Assembly: GCA_035283845.1 (NCBI GenBank)
Contig: DATESZ010000236.1
Span: 1-9,334, forward strand
DNA from: DATESZ01 sp035283845
GTDB taxonomy: Bacteria > Desulfobacterota > Syntrophia > Syntrophales > JACQWR01
Length of the DNA stretch: 9,334 nucleotides
Direction: 5' to 3'
Shown here: positions 1-6,281 of the stretch, piece by piece
Layout: every line of letters begins with the position of its first letter
How positions within the stretch are numbered: position 1 is the stretch's first letter
The notes under the pieces: generated by a model
The model's database searches: none
What the model saw: the letters and a program-made list of their open reading frames with translations, nothing else
Told to the model about the DNA's origin: nothing
Position numbers and translations under genes: made by a program

Positions 1-2
1 TT

Positions 3-74
3 TTTCGTTATCGGGTCCATGTCTGTGCGGAAAGCCTGACCCTTTCAAAGACAGTCATTGATGAGATGGGATGA
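3..74 (+). CDS. Possible 3' end of an upstream gene (partial)
   Basis: The third forward frame is open from the window edge to a TGA at 72-74, encoding about 23 residues that end in TVIDEMG. The TGA lies one base before an ATG at 76 (TGAGATG), the arrangement expected for translational coupling to the hydrolase that follows. The other two forward frames also stop close by (TGA at 37-39 and TGA at 59-61), so the choice of frame rests only on the stop/start junction. No family can be recognised from so short a piece. Confidence 0.25.
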   Translation, partial: FRYRVHVCAESLTLSKTVIDEMG

Positions 75-75
75 G

Positions 76-687
76 ATGGAAGAAAAAAAAGTTTTCTTCG
101 GTCAGGGAAATATCCGTCTTGAGGGCCTCTATGCCAATGCGGGTGGAGCTATGGGCGCCGTGATCTCGCACCCCCATCCTCTCATGGGGGGCGATATGAG
201 TAATTCAGTTGTGAAAACCCTGGCTGAGACCCTTTTTGCCTGTGGTATTTCAACACTTCGTTTCAATTTCCGGGGGGTCGGAAAGAGCACAGGAACCTTT
301 GACGATGGACGGGGTGAACAGGAGGATGTCCTGGCGGCAGTCTCCTTTATGGAGGAACAGGGGATTCGTGAGATCCTGCCGGCCGGTTATTCCTTCGGGG
401 CGTGGGTGAATGCCGGTATTCTCAACCGAAAAAACCTGCTACCAGCGCTCTTCGTTTCACCGCCGGTCAATCTTATCAGCTTAGACTTTAAGCCATTGCG
501 GGGAAAGGTGGGGCTTATTATATGCGGGGATCGTGATCCCTACTGTCCGACCGAGAGGATAAAAAGCGTCGCGGCTGAGCTTGCCTGCTCTCTGGATATC
601 ATACCGGACGCAGATCATTTCTTTCAATCACGAGAAAAGGATCTTGCAGCATGTATCAACGACTTCGCAATAAAGCTTAGGCCGTAA
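76..687 (+). CDS. Small alpha/beta hydrolase, COG2945-like
   Basis: A 203-residue cytoplasmic protein of the compact alpha/beta-hydrolase group typified by COG2945, usually about 200-220 residues. The family signature HPHPLMGGDMSNSVV lies at residues 32-46. The nucleophile elbow is GYSFGA, with Ser106; the acid is likely Asp154 in GDRDPY, and the base His181 in DADHFF. The substrate is unknown; members are predicted esterases or peptidase-like hydrolases. The start is uncertain: TTG at 58, ATG at 61 and ATG at 76 are in frame. I chose 76 because family similarity begins directly after it (EEKKVFF then LEGLYA), it follows a GGGATGAG stretch, and it sits one base after a possible upstream stop. 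The gene converges with the tetR gene across a 76-bp gap with no obvious terminator, so it is probably not part of the leftward cluster. There is no signal peptide or membrane segment. Confidence 0.85.
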   Translation: MEEKKVFFGQGNIRLEGLYANAGGAMGAVISHPHPLMGGDMSNSVVKTLAETLFACGISTLRFNFRGVGKSTGTFDDGRGEQEDVLAAVSFMEEQGIREILPAGYSFGAWVNAGILNRKNLLPALFVSPPVNLISLDFKPLRGKVGLIICGDRDPYCPTERIKSVAAELACSLDIIPDADHFFQSREKDLAACINDFAIKLRP

Positions 688-763
688 ACCCTATTGAAGC
701 AAACCAACGAGCAATCATATATGGCTTAAAGTGAGGAAGTTGACGTATAAGGCAATTCCCAGC

Positions 764-1360
764 CTAAGAATGTTTCTCATCTATGATACCATAAAACAGT
801 AAGTCCGCGAGCCTTGTGGCCAATTCTTCGATACTCAGGTTGCCATCTTTGTTATACCAGCGGTAACACCAGTTTAGCGTCCCAACGATAGCAAAGGCCG
901 CTATAGAAAGCGGCTCGCAGGAAACGATATTGTCCTTCTGGAGCAACCTTAACTGGTCCACATAAAAACTGTAGATTTCTCGATGTTGTTTGAAGATGAG
1001 CTTGCCCAACCTCTTTGAAAGATTATGCTGCTCCTCCACATAAACCTTAATCCTGTCTCCTTTTTCTTTTATTAGTAAGGTGTGATAATATATCATCCTG
1101 CGCAATTGTTCTGAAGGGGAATCGGACTCACTTATTGCCTTTTTCAGAGCAACGAGAAGCTCTTCGCCAATCGAGTCTATAATGGAGTACAGAAGGTCTT
1201 CCTTATTTCTGTAATAATAATAAACAGATGCAATGCTAACATTGAGCGCGGTCGCAATATCTCTCATCGAAGTCCCTACAAAACCTTTCTGCGCAAAAAG
1301 CTTAGCAGCCACATTGCTTATCTCATCCTTTTCCAAATGTTGATTCCTCTTATTCACCAT
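764..1360 (-). CDS. TetR/AcrR-family transcriptional regulator
   Basis: A 198-residue DNA-binding repressor-type protein. The N-terminal TetR domain is clear: helix 1 around residues 13-26 (ISNVAAKLFAQKGF), then the helix-turn-helix at about 30-53 with TSMRDIATALNVSIASVYYY followed by RNKEDLL. The C-terminal two thirds is helical and would form the ligand-binding and dimer domain; it resembles the TetR group common in acyl-CoA and fatty or aromatic acid catabolic clusters, but no ligand can be named. An upstream TTG at 1366 would add two residues; ATG at 1360 is preferred because GAGGG at 1372-1368 is spaced 7 nt from it and only 1 nt from the TTG. It lies 66 bp downstream of the acyl-CoA synthetase gene and is the last gene of the leftward cluster, so it probably regulates the cluster and itself. 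A target site upstream of the operon is not identified. Confidence 0.93.
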   Translation of the reverse strand: MVNKRNQHLEKDEISNVAAKLFAQKGFVGTSMRDIATALNVSIASVYYYYRNKEDLLYSIIDSIGEELLVALKKAISESDSPSEQLRRMIYYHTLLIKEKGDRIKVYVEEQHNLSKRLGKLIFKQHREIYSFYVDQLRLLQKDNIVSCEPLSIAAFAIVGTLNWCYRWYNKDGNLSIEELATRLADLLFYGIIDEKHS

Positions 1361-1367
1361 TTTCAAT

Positions 1368-1372
1368 CCCTC
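1368..1372 (-). promoter_or_regulatory. Ribosome binding site deciding the tetR start
   Basis: GAGGG on the - strand, 7 nt before ATG at 1360. It is only 1 nt before the alternative TTG at 1366, which argues against the longer reading. Confidence 0.6.
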
Positions 1373-1381
1373 AAGCCGTAA

Positions 1382-1402
1382 TTTTTGATATCATCGTAAA
1401 AA
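1382..1402. promoter_or_regulatory. Imperfect inverted repeat, candidate TetR operator
   Basis: A 21-bp imperfect inverted repeat, TTTTTGATAT-C-ATCGTAAAAA. Seven of the ten arm positions pair around a 1-bp centre, and the core TGATATCA (1386-1393) is a perfect 8-bp palindrome. It lies 21 bp upstream of the tetR ATG, between the synthetase stop and the tetR ribosome site. TetR proteins commonly autoregulate through such short palindromes near their own start, so this is a candidate operator. The A/T-rich arms could also arise by chance. Confidence 0.25.
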
Positions 1403-1426
1403 GTATCTTCCTGTTCGATCTGCGCA

Positions 1427-2989
1427 CTAAGATCCCAACTTTTTTTTTCTCTCCCGCTGTTTCAGCTCTTTCCTCTTAATCTTTCCGTCCGGAGTCTTGG
1501 GCAATTCGTCAATGAACTCGATTTCCCGCGGATATTCGTGTTTGGAGAGCCTGTTCTTGACAAATGTCTGTATCTCCTTTGCCAGCGCCTCGGAAGGCTC
1601 ATGTCCGGCCTTCAGTTTAATAAAGGCCTTCACCAGATCGCCCCGGTCCTTGTCAGGGCTCCCTACAACGGCGCATTCCTCCACCGCGGGATGCTTCATA
1701 AGACTTCCCTCAACCTCTATCGGTCCGATGGTGTATCCCGCAGAGATGATGACATCGTCGATTCTGGAAATGTACCAGAAGTAGCCGTCTTCATCCACGT
1801 AGGCGCTGTCCCCTATTCTTACCCACTTACCTTCCTTCCAGAGCGCGACCTCGCCTATCTCTCCCGGCGGAAGCTCCTTCCCCTGCTCATCGAGCACGGC
1901 AACTTTGACACCGCCTATCATCGGCTTGCCAAGGCTGCCGGGCTTAACCACCCAGTCCTCGAAACCCGCATAGTCGAGAGTTATCGGACCCGCCTCGGTC
2001 GTGCCATACTGGCCATGGGGTAAAAGTCCCCAGGTCCGTCGGATGGTCTCTACCAGCGATTTAGTCATGGCCTCACCGGTGTAGGAAATCTTCTTGAGTG
2101 TTAGTTTGTACAGATCGCATTTTCCCGATTCTAATATCAGTCGATAGTGGGACGATATGGCGGCCATGACGGTCACTTTCCACTCCGCCATAGCCTCGAG
2201 GCACTTCTCGGCGTCAAATTTCCCCGAGAAGGTCCCTATCGCCTTCCCAAAGACGAGCGGTGAAATAGTCCCATACCATATCCCATGCCCCCAGGCAGGG
2301 GAGGAGGGACAGAAATAGACATCATCAGGACCAAGGCCCACACCGAACTTCATGACCACAGCGGCAGCCGTGATGGCATTGTGTTTATACATAACCGACT
2401 TGGGCGCCCCGGTGGTCCCGCTTGAGAACTGCATCATACAGAGGGAGTTTGCTTTTGTCTGCCAATCATAACTGTCTTTTTCCTTGTTCAATTTCTCCAT
2501 CAACTCCTCGGCAAAGATGAACTTCAGCCCCAACTCGGTGACGAGCGCAGGATCTATCGACGCAACCAAATCCTTTGTCGTGACGATCGCCTTTGCCCCC
2601 GATTTTTCCAATCTGAAGGCCACAGCATCGGGGCCAAAAAGCGGAAAACAGGGAACAACGACTGCACCCCTTTTGAAGACGCCGAACATGCTCACATAAA
2701 ACTCAATCGACGGAAAAAGCAATAAAGCGACCCTATCCCCAAAGCCTATCCCGGAATGCTCTAAGAGATTGGCAAACTGAGAAGTAAGCTTTGAAAATTC
2801 AGCAAACGTATACATTTCGGTTCTTCCATCTTCAAATTTAATCCGGATGGCCACCTCGTTCTTCGGATGCCTGTCTACACATTCATGGCCGATATTGAAC
2901 CGCTCGGCATTGCCGTCAAACAGTGACCATCTTTCAGTCCAATCAAATTTTTCCTTCGCCTCTTTATAACTCACATATGCTAATGCCAT
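1427..2989 (-). CDS. AMP-forming acyl-CoA synthetase (acid:CoA ligase)
   Basis: A 520-residue ANL-superfamily adenylating enzyme that would activate a carboxylic acid with ATP and CoA to give acyl-CoA, AMP and PPi in the cytoplasm. All core motifs are present: the phosphate-binding loop SSGTTGAPK (189-197), YGTTEAG (328-334), the ribose-binding Asp in IGDSAY (Asp394), the hinge region RIDDVI (409-414), AGYTIGPIEVE (417-427), and the catalytic lysine Lys503 in PKTPDGKIKR. The overall pattern, including YTFAEF near residue 60 and GPIEVE, is closest to the medium-chain/acetyl-CoA-synthetase-like (ACSM) branch, not the long-chain FadD branch. The acid substrate cannot be read from sequence. AGGAG lies 6 nt before the ATG. 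A run of nine A residues near the 3' end (1440-1448) encodes the Lys-rich tail. In context it probably captures the acid product of the pathway as a CoA thioester. Confidence 0.93.
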   Translation of the reverse strand: MALAYVSYKEAKEKFDWTERWSLFDGNAERFNIGHECVDRHPKNEVAIRIKFEDGRTEMYTFAEFSKLTSQFANLLEHSGIGFGDRVALLLFPSIEFYVSMFGVFKRGAVVVPCFPLFGPDAVAFRLEKSGAKAIVTTKDLVASIDPALVTELGLKFIFAEELMEKLNKEKDSYDWQTKANSLCMMQFSSGTTGAPKSVMYKHNAITAAAVVMKFGVGLGPDDVYFCPSSPAWGHGIWYGTISPLVFGKAIGTFSGKFDAEKCLEAMAEWKVTVMAAISSHYRLILESGKCDLYKLTLKKISYTGEAMTKSLVETIRRTWGLLPHGQYGTTEAGPITLDYAGFEDWVVKPGSLGKPMIGGVKVAVLDEQGKELPPGEIGEVALWKEGKWVRIGDSAYVDEDGYFWYISRIDDVIISAGYTIGPIEVEGSLMKHPAVEECAVVGSPDKDRGDLVKAFIKLKAGHEPSEALAKEIQTFVKNRLSKHEYPREIEFIDELPKTPDGKIKRKELKQRERKKKLGS

Positions 2990-3200
2990 CTTTTACTCCT
3001 TATAAAGCCAAACTACTTAATAAGCATCAAGCGGGTTTAAGGATAAAGAAATTACGAGACCATGAAGCAATTTCAAAAGGCGAGCAGAAAGCACGTTTCC
3101 GCCTGGAAGCGGATTGCCTAAAAGTGCCGGAAGACAATTTGGGAACAGCCCCCTCCTCTGACGCCATTCTTCTTTCTACATTCCCACCAAAAGCAGAATT
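2990..3200. other. Non-coding intercistronic stretch
   Basis: Together with repeat copy 1 this forms a 318-bp gap between the FAD oxidoreductase stop and the synthetase start. Apart from the AGGAG site just upstream of the synthetase and a weak 5-bp hairpin (TCCGC 3098-3102 with GCGGA 3109-3113), I see no gene, RNA or conserved motif. Short open frames cross it on both strands, but their translations show no protein-like pattern and partly run into the repeat. An internal promoter here is possible but not recognised. Confidence 0.5.
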
Positions 3201-3308
3201 TTTATATGAAAATACCCCCCCTCCCTGTATCCCTCCCCCTCGACGGGGGAGGGAGGGGTGGGGGCGGTTTTCATCCTTCGTTGTGCCCGCGTCGGGCATG
3301 GTGGTTTT
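3201..3308. repeat. Palindromic GC-rich intergenic repeat, copy 1
   Basis: About 108 bp, matching copy 2 at 5012-5121 with 7 substitutions and a 2-base length change in a C tract. It opens with TTTATATGAAAAT and a C run. A perfect 9-bp stem follows: CCCTCCCCC (3231-3239), loop TCGAC, GGGGGAGGG (3245-3253). A second 6-bp stem is TGCCCG (3284-3289), loop CGT, CGGGCA (3293-3298). The conserved block ends at TTTT beside the TGA stop of the FAD oxidoreductase (3308-3310). This resembles REP/MITE-like intergenic elements, which are known to move in some bacteria with a Y1 (REP-associated) transposase; none is present here. In the leftward mRNA it would fold into strong GC hairpins without a U tract, so processing or mRNA stabilisation is more likely than simple termination. 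Confidence 0.85.
3245..3264 (+). other. G-quadruplex motif in repeat copy 1
   Basis: GGGGGAGGGAGGGGTGGGGG: four runs of 3-5 G separated by single bases, a pattern known to give very stable parallel quadruplexes. It is on the + strand, the template strand for the leftward genes. The first two G runs are also the 3' arm of the 9-bp hairpin, so the two structures exclude each other. Confidence 0.7.
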
Positions 3309-4966
3309 CAGTATCCCCGAACCTTTGCATTGGGAGGCAGGTCCAGACCCAGGTCCTCGGCGATTACCTTGTAACAGTTATAGCCCTGAGATGCCGAGGC
3401 CATACCGGCAATGGGCCAGGCCGATCCGGTTCCATACAGACCCTTGATCGGGGTAGCGTGACGGGCAAGTTCAGGAATCGGTCTGCATCTCCCCGTCTGA
3501 CTTGGGATCTGATCCAACACCGCCCAGTTGCCTGTGGGCGCCATATTAGTCATCCGGGCGCAGTGGAAAGGGCTCTGGGGGGTATAGCCGATCACGTTGT
3601 CCCAGGTCATATTGGGGGCGACCTTCCCCATCAGGTCGATTACATAATTGGCATGGTGTTTATGATATTCCCGCCACTCCTTCTCCGTCTTCTTGTCTGC
3701 CCCTAATACAAAGTCTTCCGTCAGGATTGACCACTTCCCTTCCGGCGCCCTGGAAAGGTCGCCGCCTGAGGCAGGATGGGAGCAAACTATCAGGTTGGGT
3801 TCCTCACACTCCATCCCCAGTTTTCGGAAGGCGTGATTTCTGATCAGCGCCTCCGGATCCTTGGTGCCGATGGTCATCCAGCCTATCCGGTCGACATCGG
3901 GATTGATCATGCACGATTCGGCATAGTGGGGCGCCTCGTGCAATGCCCAGGTATACCAGGTGATGGCGATCCGCCATTTAGAAAGATTGGCCACCCTCCT
4001 CCTGATCCGCCAGTCCCACATATCAGGCTCCGTAAGCTCGAATACGAGCTGAGAGGGCTGGAGGTTGGAAATCACCGCCTTTTTGGCCTCGATCTCAGTG
4101 CCGTCGACAAGCCTTACTCCCTTTGCGCGTCCGTTCTCAACGAGGATCTTTTCCACTTCATGTTCAACAAAACTCTTTCCTCCATCTTCAATAAAGCACT
4201 TATAGGCAGCATGGGCAGTGGTATGGGTGCCCCCGTAGGCGCCGCCATAATCAAGATGAATCATCACGGCGAAAAGAAACATGAGCCCCGCCCCATTGAG
4301 ATCAGGAGGGACACCGAGCGCGCTATGGGTAACCCGAAGGAACCCCGCCACTAAGGCGTCACTTTCAAAGAGATCCCTGCCCACCTCTATCGGCGATCTT
4401 AAGATGAAACTGGGGTCAACGCCCAGAGCCTTCATCTTGGGATGGGCAAGAAGCTTCTCCGAGTCATCCAGCTCCCATGCCTGCTCGGGATATTTCAAAG
4501 CCGGGGTATGAAGATATTTCCTCATTATGGTGTCTCTCCCCACCGTCTCCCACATATCCCAGAGCTTCATCCAGGTATCGGCATCCCTCTGGCTGAACCG
4601 ACCAAGAGACCTGGCAGTCTTTTCCTGCGTTGGATCATAAAAAGAGCTATACAACAAGTACTGCTCATTATCCTCCAGAAATACCCCTCCATAGGCCACA
4701 TAGTAGGGAACAAATTTGAAGCCCCGCTCGTTAAAGGGGAAGTCCTGTTCCAGAATCTCGGTGTAGTGCCAGCCAAAGTCCGTGGCATGATGGTCGGCAA
4801 TGAACCCCGGGGCAGGGGACTCTTCGCTTGCCCAGCTACCCCCAAGCTCATGCCTCTTCTCAAAGATGCCCACACTCAGGCCCCCATATCTCTGTAGATA
4901 CATGCCCGCTACCAGGCCTTTGTTTCCGCCTCCTACAATAACTACATCAAAAGTTTTGTCTGCCAT
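3308..4966 (-). CDS. FAD-dependent oxidoreductase, phytoene dehydrogenase-like (COG1233)
   Basis: A 552-residue flavoprotein. The N-terminal Rossmann dinucleotide-binding motif is VVIVGGGNKGLVAG (GxGxxG at 12-17), with the ribose-binding Glu36 and the family LGGS at 41-44. The middle has the typical GGAYGGTHT segment and, after it, GRAKGVRLVDGTEIEAKKAV. The C-terminal FAD-binding segment GLYGTGSAWPIAGMASASQG starts at residue 509. This places it in the phytoene desaturase/PYROXD2-like group, whose members dehydrogenate, hydrogenate or isomerise C-C bonds. There are no carotenoid genes around it, so a carotenoid role is unlikely; oxidation or reduction of a cyclic or unsaturated intermediate is a reasonable inference. 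No signal peptide or membrane helix is evident, so it is cytoplasmic. AGGAGG is spaced 5 nt from the ATG. The gene is exactly bracketed by two direct repeats, copy 2 upstream and copy 1 at its stop codon, and so resembles a removable cassette. Confidence 0.88.
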   Translation of the reverse strand: MADKTFDVVIVGGGNKGLVAGMYLQRYGGLSVGIFEKRHELGGSWASEESPAPGFIADHHATDFGWHYTEILEQDFPFNERGFKFVPYYVAYGGVFLEDNEQYLLYSSFYDPTQEKTARSLGRFSQRDADTWMKLWDMWETVGRDTIMRKYLHTPALKYPEQAWELDDSEKLLAHPKMKALGVDPSFILRSPIEVGRDLFESDALVAGFLRVTHSALGVPPDLNGAGLMFLFAVMIHLDYGGAYGGTHTTAHAAYKCFIEDGGKSFVEHEVEKILVENGRAKGVRLVDGTEIEAKKAVISNLQPSQLVFELTEPDMWDWRIRRRVANLSKWRIAITWYTWALHEAPHYAESCMINPDVDRIGWMTIGTKDPEALIRNHAFRKLGMECEEPNLIVCSHPASGGDLSRAPEGKWSILTEDFVLGADKKTEKEWREYHKHHANYVIDLMGKVAPNMTWDNVIGYTPQSPFHCARMTNMAPTGNWAVLDQIPSQTGRCRPIPELARHATPIKGLYGTGSAWPIAGMASASQGYNCYKVIAEDLGLDLPPNAKVRGY

Positions 4967-5011
4967 TATATCCTCCTTTTCCCCGCTTAGCCACCTTAGC
5001 TTACCCTTATC

Positions 5012-5121
5012 TTTATATGAAAATGCCCCCCCCCTCCCTGTATCCCTCCCCCTCGACGGGGGAGGGAGGGGTGGGGGTGATTTTCATCCTTCGTTGTGCC
5101 CGACCCGGGCATGGGGGTTTT
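5012..5121. repeat. Palindromic GC-rich intergenic repeat, copy 2
   Basis: About 110 bp in the same orientation as copy 1. The 9-bp stem is CCCTCCCCC (5044-5052), loop TCGAC, GGGGGAGGG (5058-5066). The second stem is TGCCCG (5097-5102), loop ACC, CGGGCA (5106-5111); its loop differs from copy 1 at all three bases while the stem is unchanged. The block ends with TTTT at the TAA stop of the amidohydrolase (5121-5123). It fills most of the 154-bp gap before the FAD oxidoreductase. The left end lies about 40 bp from the AGGAGG site of that gene, so its folding could affect translation. Confidence 0.85.
5058..5077 (+). other. G-quadruplex motif in repeat copy 2
   Basis: Identical 20-nt motif to that in copy 1, on the same strand: G runs of 5, 3, 4 and 5 separated by A, A and T. 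It overlaps the 3' arm of the 9-bp hairpin at 5058-5066. Confidence 0.7.
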
Positions 5122-6269
5122 TATGCATTGATCTTGAACAAGGCGGAAGCATTCTTAAAATATAGTTTTTCTCGTTCCCTCGAAGTTAGTTTTGTCTCAT
5201 TAATATAATCAACAGTAAAGCGTTCGGCACTTTCAACGTAAGGATGATCCGTCCCGAATAGTATTCTGTCTTCACCGACGAGGTCTGTGCAGAACCGCAG
5301 CGCTTCGGGATTGCCGATGGCCGTGTCATAGTAAAACATCTTGAGATATTCCCGCGGGTGCTTAGTCAAATTGCTTTTCCCTGATACTTTAGGCGGCATA
5401 TAGGGATTCCTTAACAATACGTTGATCCTTTCATAAATGTACGGGGCAGTTGAACCCAGGTGGGTTAGGATGATTTTACTTTTCTTATGCCTTTCAAAGA
5501 AGCCGTCTACGATCATATAGGCGATAGCAATTGTAGCATCGGCAGGAAAGCCGACAATAGGCTCGAACATATAGGATTGAAATTTAGAGTAGGCTTTATC
5601 GAACCATGGCGCATAGCCTGGGTGGATAAATACAGGCACATCCAAGCGTTCTGCTTCAGAGAAGAAATCGTCAAAAACCCGTTCATGAGGTAATCGCCCC
5701 GCATTGTTGGTTTGAATGGCAACGCCCTGCAAATGCAATTCGGCAATGGCCCTGGTCAGTTCTTTTATGCTGAACTCAGGGTCCGTTCCCAGGGGGACGT
5801 CTGCTAAAAACATGGCCCTGTCGGGATGTTTCTGACGGGTATTAGCAAAGAAGTCGTTGATAAACTTGCTTGCATCATTACGTTTTTTTTGTTCTGCTAT
5901 CTCGTCCATATAGATGTTCATAGTTGGAAAGGAAAACACGGATTTGTCGATTCCGAATTTACTCATCCATGCCAGCCTCTCCTCGATAGAAAATGTCTGC
6001 ATGAAGGTATCTTTCTTCATCGGAAGCATCTTCCAACCGAAGTGCTTTTCTGACCTGCCGACACGCTTCTCCAATTCATTAAAAAATTCAACAGGGTGAA
6101 AATGTGCATGGACGTCAATCTTTTTGTTGGAAAATCTATCATCGCTCGCATCCTTGGACTTTTCGGCCGAGAAAGCCGCAGGCGCTTTAGAAAGCTCAAC
6201 AAGAGCGGTAGCTCCTAATGCACCCTTCAGAAAATTTCTTCTTGTTAAACCTCCATTTTCACTATCCAT
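5121..6269 (-). CDS. Tat-signal amidohydrolase (Amidohydro_2, decarboxylase-like)
   Basis: A 382-residue metal-dependent TIM-barrel enzyme of the Amidohydro_2 group (COG2159), which includes ACMSD, gamma-resorcylate decarboxylase and 6-methylsalicylate decarboxylase. Likely metal ligands are visible: IDVHAHFHP (His54, His56), FIHPGY (His216), LTHLGS (His270) and the active-site Asp341 in FGTDHPY. The N terminus carries a twin-arginine motif, TRRNFLK at 9-15, followed by an Ala/Leu-rich segment to about residue 35, which predicts folded export to the periplasm. The reaction could be hydrolysis or non-oxidative decarboxylation; sequence alone does not decide. GTG at 6278 is an alternative start, but it falls inside AAGGTGAT, which serves better as ribosome site for ATG at 6269. 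It starts 12 nt after the stop of the dikinase alpha gene, so the two are almost certainly cotranscribed. Its stop codon adjoins repeat copy 2. Confidence 0.88.
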   Translation of the reverse strand: MDSENGGLTRRNFLKGALGATALVELSKAPAAFSAEKSKDASDDRFSNKKIDVHAHFHPVEFFNELEKRVGRSEKHFGWKMLPMKKDTFMQTFSIEERLAWMSKFGIDKSVFSFPTMNIYMDEIAEQKKRNDASKFINDFFANTRQKHPDRAMFLADVPLGTDPEFSIKELTRAIAELHLQGVAIQTNNAGRLPHERVFDDFFSEAERLDVPVFIHPGYAPWFDKAYSKFQSYMFEPIVGFPADATIAIAYMIVDGFFERHKKSKIILTHLGSTAPYIYERINVLLRNPYMPPKVSGKSNLTKHPREYLKMFYYDTAIGNPEALRFCTDLVGEDRILFGTDHPYVESAERFTVDYINETKLTSREREKLYFKNASALFKINA

Positions 6270-6273
6270 TTTT

Positions 6274-6281
6274 ATCACCTT
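6274..6281 (-). promoter_or_regulatory. Ribosome binding site deciding the amidohydrolase start
   Basis: AAGGTGAT on the - strand matches the 16S anti-Shine-Dalgarno complement and lies 4 nt before ATG at 6269. It directly follows the TAA of the preceding gene (6284-6282). The competing GTG at 6278 is part of this site, so it is unlikely to be the start. Confidence 0.6.

Noticed and set aside
674..768. Inverted CTTAGGC (674-680) and GCCTAAG (762-768) across the hydrolase/tetR gap, considered as a terminator
   Set aside because: The arms are only 7 bp and about 80 bp apart, with no T tract, so this is probably chance.
1440..1448. Run of nine A residues (leftward) near the 3' end of the acyl-CoA synthetase, considered as programmed slippage
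   Set aside because: It lies after the catalytic lysine in the non-conserved Lys-rich tail, and the uninterrupted frame gives a normal-length protein; no downstream frame of interest is opened.
3027..3299. Leftward 90-aa open frame rich in Pro/Gly/Arg across repeat copy 1
   Set aside because: Its distal half is simply the translated GC-rich palindrome (PHPSLPRRGGG pattern), a common artefact of such repeats. The rest has no protein-like pattern and the frame has no good ribosome site.
3308..4966. Carotenoid biosynthesis enzyme (phytoene desaturase proper)
   Set aside because: No phytoene synthase or other carotenoid gene is nearby and the neighbours are catabolic; only the fold-level family is supported.
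3201..5121. CRISPR array
   Set aside because: There are only two copies, of about 110 bp and 1.8 kb apart with a gene between them; spacing and length do not fit CRISPR repeats.
4800..5165. Rightward 121-aa open frame across repeat copy 2
   Set aside because: It is antisense to the flavoprotein and amidohydrolase genes and its central part is the translated repeat; it is a shadow frame.
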